DNA of 64,000 nt, from positions 1,054,001 to 1,118,000 of the forward strand of contig JADJNU010000001.1 in assembly GCA_016714165.1 (NCBI GenBank), read 5' to 3'. This document shows, piece after piece, positions 8,549-17,097 of this stretch. Position 1 is the stretch's first letter. Each line of letters begins with the position of its first letter. This DNA is from Bdellovibrionales bacterium (lineage in GTDB: Bacteria; Bdellovibrionota; Bdellovibrionia; Bdellovibrionales; UBA1609). A program made the translations under genes and the position numbers. The notes below the pieces were generated by a model that saw only the letters and a list, made by a program, of their open reading frames with translations, was not told the DNA's origin and searched no databases.

Positions 8549-10519
8549 TCAACGCGGTACGCGCCCAGTTACTTTCTTTTCAAGCTCTAAAACAGGCTTG
8601 CGAACTGAAAATACACACCAACGCCAGAGATCATGAATCTCACCGTTGGGCAAGATTTTGAAGGGGTGAATGGCCCGGGCCTCAGGAGGAGCGTTGTAAA
8701 AAAGCTCTCTGATTTCGTGACGGTGAATCATGGTGGTCTCAACACTGTTGATCCACACATCAATAGATTCCCAAACATTGATTTCTGTCATTTTAATATC
8801 CACGAAACCAGCACTCACCAGCATCTTTCTAAAATCCTCCTCTTGAAACATATTGTAAACCAGAGGTTGTTTTTTCTTGAAGACTCGGTACATCCAGGCC
8901 GCATCTCCTTCGCCAAATGGCAATATTTGGCCAACAATAAATTGTCCGTTTGGCTTCAGTACTCGAAAGATCTCTGACACCGGCTTTTCTGGGTAGGGAA
9001 GCAAATGCAAGACTTCGCGTGTGCAAACCAGATCAAATGTGTCTGACTCAAATGGAATATGATAAACATTGCCCTGATGAACCTCATCGAGGCGCTGCTT
9101 TGCGAGCTGTATCATTTGAGGAGTCAGATCAAGTCCAACCACCTTCTTCACCTTGTGCTTAAAGGACGCTCCCACAACTCCACTCCCGCAGCAAACATCA
9201 AGAGCGATGGCCTCTCCTCCTCCTACTTCGCATTGGTCTGCGTGCAGTTTGAGCAAATCACTATCGGTGATCCAAGCAGCTGAATCATGCCAATTGGTAG
9301 AACGTGCACCAAATTGAGCTTTATAAACCTCTTCATCGATTCCCCTGCGTGCGTGTTGAAGATAGATTCGATCGGCGATTCTTCTGGCTGCAATTCGAGA
9401 ATTCCGAGACGCACTAATTCGCTCAAAAAGCACAGTCGCCTCTGCTGGATGTGTTCTGAAAAATCTCAGAACCTGTTCGATCGTCGCAGCCTCAATACCT
9501 TCAACGATGTCACTGTTGGTCAGGCGATTTTTCGTTTGGCCATCGAAATTGGGATAGATCATCTTGCAATCCAAAACGGCAACCATTCCCTCAGTTGCCT
9601 CTTCCATCTCAATCGGAGAGCCTTTCCAGGCTGAAGAGCCCAACTCACGAGCCAAATGATTCAGAGCATGAACAAGACCCGCTCTAAATGCATTGACGTG
9701 AGTTCCACCACCCGAAGTGTTCACACAATTCACATACGAAAAAATCTGAGAATCGCTTTGAGTCGTCCAAGAAAAATAGGCATCCATCTTGAACACAGCA
9801 CTCGAAAGTCCAATTGTCAGATTCTCCTCAAATAACTGACGTTTCTCGAGCAACTTACTTTTAAATAGACCTCTCACCCCTCCTTGGCCATTAAAAGTTT
9901 CGGAAGTTCCACGAATTTCATTTTCAAGCCTTATCTCAACATCTGGATTGAGCCATGCAAGAGTAGCCAAAAAATCCCGACAGTTCTCTTCACGAAAACC
10001 AACAAACTCCTTGAAGATAAGATTGTCTGGCCAAAACCTCACCGTGGTTCCAGATGTGTCCGATCCACCTGCCTCACGCAGAGGGTAGCAGGCGATGCCC
10101 CTCTCATATTCCTGCTCGTAGCGCAAACCGTGACGATCCACTGTCACCTTGAGTTGAGAAGATAAGGCGTTGACGCAAGAAAGCCCAACTCCATGCAGAC
10201 CGGCTGTAAACTCATTGGGCCCCTTTTCAAACTTGCTTCCGGCATGAAGTCGAGTGAGAGCAACTTCACAGGAAGAAATTCCCTCGCTGGGATGAAGGTG
10301 AATCGGGATCCCCCGACCATTATCCTGGACCTCCACAAAATCACGCCCAATTCTAACAAGTATGCGATCACAAAAACCCAAAAGGGCCTCATCAAGGGCA
10401 TTGTGAACGAGTTCCTGCAACAGTTGATGCGCACCATCGTAAGACACAGAGCCAATGTACATACCTGGATTCCTGCGAACGGCCTCCACCTGAGAAAGCA
10501 CTTGTATTTCACTATTCAT
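8549..10519 (-). CDS. GyrB-type GHKL ATPase fused to SAM methyltransferase
   Basis: A 656-residue fusion. Residues 1-385 match the N-terminal ATPase plus transducer half of DNA gyrase B: ELVHNALDEA (catalytic Glu36, Mg-binding Asn40), DNGRGIP at 66-72, GLHGVG at 107-112, and the transducer QTKNRL with Lys330 matching the ATP-contacting lysine of GyrB. The TOPRIM half of gyrase (EGDSA, PLRGK) is absent. Instead residues 402-640 are a class I methyltransferase with motif I DVCCGSG (441-447), GLDLTPQM, and RVLKPNGQFIVG. It cannot be a working gyrase subunit. It is last in the sulfation operon and overlaps the rubrerythrin-like gene by eight bases, so it is coupled to it. It may modify a metabolite or protein under ATP control, or act as a gyrase decoy; neither is shown. 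Confidence 0.9.
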   Translation of the reverse strand: MNSEIQVLSQVEAVRRNPGMYIGSVSYDGAHQLLQELVHNALDEALLGFCDRILVRIGRDFVEVQDNGRGIPIHLHPSEGISSCEVALTRLHAGSKFEKGPNEFTAGLHGVGLSCVNALSSQLKVTVDRHGLRYEQEYERGIACYPLREAGGSDTSGTTVRFWPDNLIFKEFVGFREENCRDFLATLAWLNPDVEIRLENEIRGTSETFNGQGGVRGLFKSKLLEKRQLFEENLTIGLSSAVFKMDAYFSWTTQSDSQIFSYVNCVNTSGGGTHVNAFRAGLVHALNHLARELGSSAWKGSPIEMEEATEGMVAVLDCKMIYPNFDGQTKNRLTNSDIVEGIEAATIEQVLRFFRTHPAEATVLFERISASRNSRIAARRIADRIYLQHARRGIDEEVYKAQFGARSTNWHDSAAWITDSDLLKLHADQCEVGGGEAIALDVCCGSGVVGASFKHKVKKVVGLDLTPQMIQLAKQRLDEVHQGNVYHIPFESDTFDLVCTREVLHLLPYPEKPVSEIFRVLKPNGQFIVGQILPFGEGDAAWMYRVFKKKQPLVYNMFQEEDFRKMLVSAGFVDIKMTEINVWESIDVWINSVETTMIHRHEIRELFYNAPPEARAIHPFKILPNGEIHDLWRWCVFSVRKPVLELEKKVTGRVPR

Positions 10520-10943
10520 GACTGGCTCTCTTTATTTTTGATACGCGTGAGCGCTTCAGCTTTTCAAGGGTATCAAACCAGCTTGCGACGTCCGTAAAGC
10601 CCTCCTCACGAGCGACTCTCGCCATTTCCCGATACTGTTCAGAGAAGTGCCGGATTTCAGTTTGCAAAACTGCCTCCACATTTTTTTGGGTGCTTCCAAT
10701 CGGAACATCTGCTGATGGATCACCAACGATACGCAGAAAATCCAGACATCCGTGCACCGTCTGCACGCCTCCTTCGGCAAATTCCTTGAATAGAGCCGAG
10801 TACTGATCCATTCCCTCAAAATCAGCCACAACTGAAAAAAAGCGATAACGAAAGGCCAAACTCGCTTCGTCGTAAAATGCCTTTTTCAAATTTTCAAAAG
10901 TCTGACTGCTCTCTAATTCTAGATCCGCCACTTTTTGCATCAT
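10512..10943 (-). CDS. rubrerythrin-like ferritin-fold protein
   Basis: A 143-residue helical protein with the rubrerythrin pattern: DEASLAFRYRFFSVVADFEGM in the first helix pair and RHFSEQYREMARVAREEGFTDVASWFDTL in the second. Rubrerythrins carry a di-iron centre with ExxH motifs; here the two sites that should read ExxH read QTVH and KRSRVS, so some metal ligands seem lost. There is no C-terminal rubredoxin domain. The start at 10943 has GGAG five bases before it (the second Met at 10940 is equally possible). It lies 76 bases after the sulfotransferase gene and overlaps the GyrB-methyltransferase start. It may be an oxygenase-like tailoring enzyme or a structural partner. Confidence 0.75.
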   Translation of the reverse strand: MMQKVADLELESSQTFENLKKAFYDEASLAFRYRFFSVVADFEGMDQYSALFKEFAEGGVQTVHGCLDFLRIVGDPSADVPIGSTQKNVEAVLQTEIRHFSEQYREMARVAREEGFTDVASWFDTLEKLKRSRVSKIKRASHE

Positions 10944-11019
10944 TTATCTCCATCTCTCTTCATTTATCCCGGTCTATGTTCTTTTATCTCGAATGTCCAA
11001 ATCCCCGTTTCAATTTTAG

Positions 11020-12006
11020 CTATTCAATGAACAGAAGTTTGCGCCAGCGGAGATAAAAATTTCGATCTTCAGTCATAGAAATGATCTCCGCTTTGATTTT
11101 CCTGTACCGTTCATTCATCTCAATCAAAACCAGTTGGAAAAAGTTGAAAGTCGATCTGCCGGGCTGAGATGTCAGCTCGTAACCGTATTTCAGCATCAAC
11201 TCCCCGGCTACTGCTTCCACACCAGAAACCGCATCCATTTGCAACTCACTTTTGTAACGCCCTACTCTCGGCGACTGAATGGGACTTGCGACATTCCTCC
11301 ATGAAACCATGAGTTCTGAAAGAGAGGTGGCTTCGCTTCCATTGAAGTAAAGAAGCTGCTCCTCTGTCCAATCTTCTCCCAAAAAATTCATTATCCTGAT
11401 CAATTCAGTCTTCGGATTTTTTGTCAAATTCTCGTAATGAATTCGCAAAAGAGTTCCTTGAGAACGCAAGTGTGACCAAGTTTCAATACACCCCTGTTCT
11501 GTGGCCCACAATTTGGCTTCCTTGTAAGGATGAAATTTCGAAAACACTGAACGGCCAGCTGAGGCAGCTACGTCACGTGGATCGCGAACCAAATGGAGAA
11601 AACGCGGTTCGGAATGATGAGCTAAAATCTCGGCAATATGCTGGTACATAAAGGTGCTCTTACAACCCCACCTTCGCTTTCCACTATGTACGCGATATTG
11701 CTCATAGAGGGCTGCATAAATGCCATAGAGTGAACGACTTGGTGCTTCTCGAAAAACAGATTCCCTATCTATTTCTATTGGCCAAGGTGCAAAGTGATGA
11801 CTGACTATTTCGACCACGTCGCCGATCAATATTTTGAATCTGTTGCTATCAGAGAGATCGCCATACAAATGCAGGATTGGAGAAACGTCCCTCATCAAAT
11901 GCGGAGGATGGGGGATTGCTATATGAGGATGAGCGTTGAGGATAAGCCTTAGAAGATTCGACCCCGACCTCTCAGTTCCGATGATAAAAACTGGGTTCTG
12001 GATCAT
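11020..12006 (-). CDS. PAPS-dependent sulfotransferase
   Basis: A 328-residue protein of the P-loop sulfotransferase family, which moves sulfate from 3'-phosphoadenosine 5'-phosphosulfate to a hydroxyl or amine. The 5'-phosphosulfate loop is GTERSGSNLL at residues 10-19 and the 3'-phosphate-binding motif is LVRDPRDVAASAGRS at 139-153. No signal peptide or membrane segment, so it acts in the cytoplasm. Its ATG overlaps the stop of the radical SAM gene (ATGA), placing it in the operon with the PAPS-making genes. The acceptor is unknown; the small size and soluble form suggest a small molecule or carrier-bound intermediate. Confidence 0.88.
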   Translation of the reverse strand: MIQNPVFIIGTERSGSNLLRLILNAHPHIAIPHPPHLMRDVSPILHLYGDLSDSNRFKILIGDVVEIVSHHFAPWPIEIDRESVFREAPSRSLYGIYAALYEQYRVHSGKRRWGCKSTFMYQHIAEILAHHSEPRFLHLVRDPRDVAASAGRSVFSKFHPYKEAKLWATEQGCIETWSHLRSQGTLLRIHYENLTKNPKTELIRIMNFLGEDWTEEQLLYFNGSEATSLSELMVSWRNVASPIQSPRVGRYKSELQMDAVSGVEAVAGELMLKYGYELTSQPGRSTFNFFQLVLIEMNERYRKIKAEIISMTEDRNFYLRWRKLLFIE

Positions 12007-14351
12007 ACCGACAAACTTGGTTTTTCAGCAACCACAGTCAGAAACATCATCGTATCTAAAATATCGTCACCAACAAATTGCAGATCATGAAGCTTCTTAA
12101 ACTGAGTCGTTGAATCACGGTAGGTCTTTTTGATCTCATCCCGTTGCTCCTGAGTACTCGCTCCATGATCAATCCACTGGTTGACTGATTCCCGAGACAG
12201 GTATTGATGGGTGTTCTTGACAACTAAGCCATGGGTTTCAAGAACAGATTCAAGGTCTCCAGGAACAAAGAAATTCACGCGGGCCACATTTCTGAGGGCC
12301 TGAATACGAAAAGCATCTGCTCGATCCTCAAGACCGTAGGCACATAAATGACAAAACACGACCCTCCCCCCCGGCTTCAAAACTCGATAAACTTCGGAGA
12401 TCGCCTGGTCCATATCGACAAACTGGAGACCTTGTCGACAGACAGCCACATCGATCGAGGCCTCTGGAAATGGAATCTTTTCAACCGATGAAATCACCAA
12501 ACGATTGACATGAGAAGTCGCTTGGCTTGTCATTTCCTCAGAAACATCGAGCCCAATGACCTCCTTCACTTTTCCCTTGAACTGTTTGGCCACAAGGCCT
12601 GTTCCTGTCGCAATATCCAGAAGGACCTCATCTCCTTTCACACCACTTGCATCAAAGATTTCATCCAATAACTTTTGATCGCTGACCCAACTGGAGGAAG
12701 CCGAATAGCGCTGAGAGCGCTCGCGAAAATGCTCCTTTGCCGTTCCATTCTGCAGCAGACTCGTTTCATAGAGTCGCTTTGTCTCTTCAATCGAATGAAG
12801 TTCGACGGCTTTCAGATCTCTCATACGCACGTCTCCGTCATAAATTTTTACTCCCGAACCGAGCATTGAGTTTTCAAGGTAAACGGGACGCTTAAAAAAT
12901 TTGGCGTCGGGCTTTGGCAAATAAATATTGAGAGGATTTCTATAATCATAGGGGCGCTTTTCGATCACTCCATTGACCTTGCGGTAGACATCTCTTAGTT
13001 CATCATGAGTTAGATAAGGGGTAAATTTAATAAATCCTGGCTGTTCTATATCTTCTTCAATGGATCTTTCACGAGACAACCAGTCTAGGTGAGCCAATTC
13101 ATCCTTAATTATTCCATCCTTAACAAATCTAAAATAGTTTTGTGTTCCAGGTATTGCTGAGAGGTATTTCACGCGGGTCACTTCCTTGAACTCGCCGCAA
13201 AAATCAATCATTTCGTTCATCGTCTCTTTGGTATCTGTCGGAGCACCTATAATGAACAGACCTCCAACCTTGACCCCCGCCTCACGGTTGATATGAATAC
13301 AATCTACGATTGCATTTTTGGAGATGCCCTTGTGATAGTCGGCAAGAGTCGCTTTGGAAACAGACTCCATCCCATAAAGAACTAGATCCAAACCATGGTC
13401 CTTTAATTTCTTGAGAATGGGAACATCAATCCCCGTCACTCGACTAAAAATAACAGAACGAAAATCATGATACTTCCAGGCTCCATCCACTAATTTTTCT
13501 GTGTATTCAATGTCAGTGATGTAAGTAAGATCACTCCACCAGGCAAATCGAAATTTATACAAGTCTTTGTAGTACTCAATTTCCTGTCGAACTCGCTCCA
13601 CACTTTTAACGTTAAGCTTTGGAAAGGCTCGATAACAAAATGTACAGTTTGCAATGCACCCACGAGAATAGCTCAAAAAAATCTCAGGAATAATTCCATC
13701 TTTAAAACGATCCCAAACAGAAAAATCCTGATAAGGGAGAGCATCTTGGTCACGTATTTGATCTCTGGCTGCGTTCTTAACAAGGTTTCCGCTTGGATCT
13801 CGCCAAACCAAGCCATTGATTTTTTCAATGGGTTTTGCAAATCGATTTCTGGTGTAACAGTCCATAAATTCAGTGAGAGTCAGCTCTCCCTCGCCAACAA
13901 CCGCATAATCGGCTACCAGGTGTTGCATGATAAAAAGCGGGTGGGAAGAGATCAGCGGTCCTCCCAAAATAATTTTGATGTCGGGTCTTGCCTCCTTGAT
14001 CACCTCGCAGGCTCTCTTTAAATAATTAAAGCTGTCCCCAAAAGTAGAAATTCCGACAATGTCAAAATCACCTACCTTGGCGCGAAGGTCCTCAGGGTCA
14101 TAGATCTCTCGCTGATCCAAAAGAGTAAAACCATAGCCCAGACCCTTAATGAGTGCTGCCACCATCGAAGGTCCCTCAAAGGGAGCATAGTGAGCCCACT
14201 CCCATCCATAGGGCATAACAAAAGGAGAAGGTGGCACAATCAATCCGAATCGCAAGGAACTCTCCCTCCTTGCTTCGTGCGGCAGGGGCAATTTTCTTAA
14301 CCTATTGAGAGTTTCATCGGTATCAGTTTTTACTGGACCATGGATTTTCAT
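12003..14351 (-). CDS. B12-binding radical SAM enzyme fused to methyltransferase
   Basis: A 782-residue protein. Residues 60-165 resemble a cobalamin-binding domain (VGISTFGDS, ILGGPLISSH, VVGEGE). The radical SAM core holds the 4Fe-4S cluster motif C232-x3-C236-x2-C239 followed by typical barrel segments (GMESVSKATLADYHKG). Residues 541-782 are a class I methyltransferase with motif I LLDIATGTG, GLDVSEEM and RVLKPGGRVVF. That domain and its linker (FRERS...SSSWVSDQKLL) align with the C-terminal domain of the GyrB fusion at 8549-10519, so the two arose from one methyltransferase. Class B radical SAM enzymes often methylate unactivated carbons or do ring rearrangements. It overlaps its neighbours by four bases on both sides. 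Confidence 0.88.
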   Translation of the reverse strand: MKIHGPVKTDTDETLNRLRKLPLPHEARRESSLRFGLIVPPSPFVMPYGWEWAHYAPFEGPSMVAALIKGLGYGFTLLDQREIYDPEDLRAKVGDFDIVGISTFGDSFNYLKRACEVIKEARPDIKIILGGPLISSHPLFIMQHLVADYAVVGEGELTLTEFMDCYTRNRFAKPIEKINGLVWRDPSGNLVKNAARDQIRDQDALPYQDFSVWDRFKDGIIPEIFLSYSRGCIANCTFCYRAFPKLNVKSVERVRQEIEYYKDLYKFRFAWWSDLTYITDIEYTEKLVDGAWKYHDFRSVIFSRVTGIDVPILKKLKDHGLDLVLYGMESVSKATLADYHKGISKNAIVDCIHINREAGVKVGGLFIIGAPTDTKETMNEMIDFCGEFKEVTRVKYLSAIPGTQNYFRFVKDGIIKDELAHLDWLSRERSIEEDIEQPGFIKFTPYLTHDELRDVYRKVNGVIEKRPYDYRNPLNIYLPKPDAKFFKRPVYLENSMLGSGVKIYDGDVRMRDLKAVELHSIEETKRLYETSLLQNGTAKEHFRERSQRYSASSSWVSDQKLLDEIFDASGVKGDEVLLDIATGTGLVAKQFKGKVKEVIGLDVSEEMTSQATSHVNRLVISSVEKIPFPEASIDVAVCRQGLQFVDMDQAISEVYRVLKPGGRVVFCHLCAYGLEDRADAFRIQALRNVARVNFFVPGDLESVLETHGLVVKNTHQYLSRESVNQWIDHGASTQEQRDEIKKTYRDSTTQFKKLHDLQFVGDDILDTMMFLTVVAEKPSLSV

Positions 14352-16174
14352 AGGTTCCCCCTTTTAGATAGGATTTGCTTTATTCCGACACGATCAAATA
14401 CATGCAGAAGCAACTCATCAACAGCCGTTTCTATCGTCGAATGATTGGTCGATAATTTGACATCAGGACAACCGGGCTTCTCAAAAACTGAGCTGATTCC
14501 CGTAAATTCTTCCAACTGACCATTCCGTGCCTTGGCGTAGAGTCCCTTCGGATCTCGTGATTCACAAATCTCAAGAGGACAATCGATAAAGATCTCACTG
14601 TAAAGATCATCTCCAATGATGTCTTTGGCTACTCTTCTCTGATCTGCGAGTGGAGAGATAAAAGCGGAAATGACAACAAGACCCACTTCCGCCATTAAGC
14701 GAGCCACTTCAGCCACCCTTCTCAGATTTTCACTTCGATCCTCAAGGGAAAAGCCGAGATCCCTGCAGAGCCCCTCTCGAATGCGATCACCATCAAGAAC
14801 GATCGACCGCACTCCACATTGAAGAAGCCTCTTTTCCAAAGCCTTCGCTATAGTTGTTTTTCCCGAACCTGACAATCCGGTGAACCACAGAACCCTCCCT
14901 TTGTGCTGTTCAACACGTGACTGACCCATCACAGCCGCATCCGACCGTTCAAAGAATGCCGGGCGGTTTTGAACCCATCGCCCGCCTCCCAGTACCTTGC
15001 CTTCGCGAGCCGTCACAAATCGTCCAGTTGGTTCACATTGTTCAAAAAAGTCAAAATTCCATGGAGTTTCAAAATTGAATTGAACCCTCCCAAATAATCC
15101 AAGTGACTGGACCGCCTTACGTTCAGAAAAAGTGTCTCCGTCAATTTCACGATCTATTCGGCTAATCGTCGCAAAGGAACTTTGAGGACCGGATCTGATA
15201 TTTAATCGATCACCTACCTGGAGCGGAACACTATCCAACCAGAAAATATCTGCGGTAATTTTCATTAAACTCTTTGGTGGATCATTTTCTGCATAAGCTA
15301 AGGTACCTCTTACCAAGGGCAGAGCTTCCTCAAGTGTAAATCCGACAGCGTCTCCGGATCTGGCGTCCAAACGATTTTCTTCATAGGCCTCTATTGTTTT
15401 TACCCGGCCTCGAGAATGACCAGGAAGAAACTGCAAATCGTCTCCAACACAAAGAGTGCCAGACTCCAGACGACCTACGTAAACTTGTTTTTCGTCTAAT
15501 TGGTAAACGTCCTGAATATAAAAGCGAGTTGGCCCTTTCTCGTTTGCGCACAAAGAATGAGTCGCCATTAAAACTTCGGATAACGTTGGACCCAAGTACC
15601 ATGGCATTTCGACAGAGCGACTAACCAGATTGGCACCATGCCAGGCTGCGATCGGAAGGATCGATACGGACAAAAAAGATTGGTTGATTTGAGAACGAAT
15701 ATCCTTTTCGAGTTTGGTCCAAATATTTTCGTTCCAAGAAACCATGTCCATCTTATTGACAGTGACAATAAGCTGCTTCACACCGAGCAATTCCAAAATC
15801 ATCAGTTGCCTCTGGAAGCTGTCTTTTGGTCCCTCAACAGCATCCACAATCAGAATTGCAGCATCGACGCTTGAGGCCCCACCCACCATTTTCTTCAAAA
15901 ATTCCCGATGTCCTGGAGTGTCGATGAAAACAAAGTCTCTATTTTGATAAATCCAATTGACCTCTGTTGTATCAATTGTGATGCCCTGAGATTGCTCTTC
16001 CTCAAGTGCATCAATCAAAAATGCATACTCAAATTTTTTCCCTCTGCTTTGGCAAAAGCTCATGACTTTCTCTTGGCGTTCCTCTCGCGCTTGAGCCGTA
16101 TCGGATAAGATTCGCCCAATCAGCGTACTCTTGCCATGATCTACATGACCAACAAGTGCAATCCGAGTACTCAC
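14348..16174 (-). CDS. cysNC: bifunctional sulfate adenylyltransferase large subunit / APS kinase
   Basis: A 608-residue CysN-CysC fusion. The N-terminal GTPase has GHVDHGKS (9-16), DTPGHREF (85-92) and NKMD (140-143), as in the elongation-factor-like CysN that drives sulfate activation. The C-terminal APS kinase begins near residue 427 with Walker A GLSGSGKT (433-440) and LDGDRIREGLCRDLGFS. Together with CysD it makes PAPS from sulfate and ATP. The fusion is slightly shorter than usual for the family. Genes overlap on both sides by four bases. Linkage to sulfotransferases, with no PAPS or sulfite reductase nearby, points to sulfation rather than cysteine synthesis. Confidence 0.95.
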   Translation of the reverse strand: MSTRIALVGHVDHGKSTLIGRILSDTAQAREERQEKVMSFCQSRGKKFEYAFLIDALEEEQSQGITIDTTEVNWIYQNRDFVFIDTPGHREFLKKMVGGASSVDAAILIVDAVEGPKDSFQRQLMILELLGVKQLIVTVNKMDMVSWNENIWTKLEKDIRSQINQSFLSVSILPIAAWHGANLVSRSVEMPWYLGPTLSEVLMATHSLCANEKGPTRFYIQDVYQLDEKQVYVGRLESGTLCVGDDLQFLPGHSRGRVKTIEAYEENRLDARSGDAVGFTLEEALPLVRGTLAYAENDPPKSLMKITADIFWLDSVPLQVGDRLNIRSGPQSSFATISRIDREIDGDTFSERKAVQSLGLFGRVQFNFETPWNFDFFEQCEPTGRFVTAREGKVLGGGRWVQNRPAFFERSDAAVMGQSRVEQHKGRVLWFTGLSGSGKTTIAKALEKRLLQCGVRSIVLDGDRIREGLCRDLGFSLEDRSENLRRVAEVARLMAEVGLVVISAFISPLADQRRVAKDIIGDDLYSEIFIDCPLEICESRDPKGLYAKARNGQLEEFTGISSVFEKPGCPDVKLSTNHSTIETAVDELLLHVFDRVGIKQILSKRGNL

Positions 16175-17007
16175 ATGTACCCCCCAGCCCGCAATTTTTG
16201 CATGGCATACCGATCGGCCTGATCTTGAGCGCGACCGACTCTCTCTCCAACCTTGGTCGTACGAATCTCTTCGATGATTTCATCAAGGCTCGTCGCCTCT
16301 GATACGACCTGACTTGTGCAGGGGGCGCATCCAACACTCCGATAGCGCTTGCCCTTCTTTGCATAATATAAATCTAAGACAGGAATGCCTTCCTCTCGAA
16401 TATACAGCCAAACGTCCAATTCTGACCACTGGAGTATTGGGTGAACGCGCATCTCGACCTCCGCCTCGACTTCGGTCTGGTATGCGTTCCATAATTCGGG
16501 AGGTTGTTCCTTGTAGTTCCAAACAGATCCCTCACCTCGAGGCGAGAAAATCCGCTCCTTTCCACGCGAGCCCTCTTCGTCGCGGCGAATTGCAGCAAAA
16601 ATGGATCTGTAACCAGTTTCTCTCAAAAAACCTTTCAGAGCATTTGTCTTGAGAGCTGTGCAACACTCAAGCTTTCCTTTTCCTGGATTCATCCCTTCAG
16701 ACAAAGCTTCCTTATTTGAGCTGATTCTCAAATCAAAACCCCAGTCTGCGGCCATCTGGTTTCGAAATTCAATCATTTCGGGAATTTTGAAAGAAGTGTC
16801 GATGTGACAAACTGGAAAGGGAATTTTTCCAAAAAATGCTTTTCGAGTGAGCCAGAGCATGACGGTGGAGTCTTTGCCCATGGACCACAGCATGGCAGGC
16901 TTCTTCAAAGTCCGATAGGCCTCACGCAAGATATAAATCGAATCATTTTCCAATTGAGAAAGTCTTTTTTGGTCATTGAACCCTTGAGTGATCGTTTGAG
17001 ACGTCAT
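16171..17007 (-). CDS. cysD: sulfate adenylyltransferase subunit 2
   Basis: A 278-residue CysD, the ATP pyrophosphatase-type subunit that forms APS with CysN. Visible features are the PP-loop LWSMGKDST, HIDTSFKIPEMIEFRN, ECCTALKTNAL, FAAIRRDEEGSRGKERIFS and VGCAPCT. An upstream in-frame extension to 17244 is rejected because family similarity begins at MTSQTITQGF, so ATG 17007 is used. It is the first gene of the minus-strand operon and overlaps cysNC by four bases (ATGA). The promoter should lie in the 90-base divergent gap up to 17097. Confidence 0.95.
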   Translation of the reverse strand: MTSQTITQGFNDQKRLSQLENDSIYILREAYRTLKKPAMLWSMGKDSTVMLWLTRKAFFGKIPFPVCHIDTSFKIPEMIEFRNQMAADWGFDLRISSNKEALSEGMNPGKGKLECCTALKTNALKGFLRETGYRSIFAAIRRDEEGSRGKERIFSPRGEGSVWNYKEQPPELWNAYQTEVEAEVEMRVHPILQWSELDVWLYIREEGIPVLDLYYAKKGKRYRSVGCAPCTSQVVSEATSLDEIIEEIRTTKVGERVGRAQDQADRYAMQKLRAGGYM

Positions 17008-17044
17008 TCCAAAAATCTTAGCGAAGCAGAAGAAGGCATGCAAG

Positions 17045-17058
17045 TTGACATTTATCAC
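17045..17058. promoter_or_regulatory. FNR-like dyad in divergent promoter region
   Basis: TTGACATTTATCAC departs from the FNR/CRP-type consensus TTGAT-N4-ATCAA at one base in each half-site. It lies between cysD and the divergent second sulfotransferase, and the plus-strand gene set ends with a Crp/Fnr regulator (19328-20059). This is a plausible operator for autoregulated control of both arms; it is based on a single approximate match. Confidence 0.35.
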
Positions 17059-17097
17059 CTTTCCGATCCGATCCCTCTTCTGGTAAGATTTGGACCT

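Noticed and set aside
16804..17097. N-terminal extension of the second sulfotransferase
   Set aside because: It runs antisense through cysD and would leave no promoter; the sulfotransferase fold begins just after 17098.
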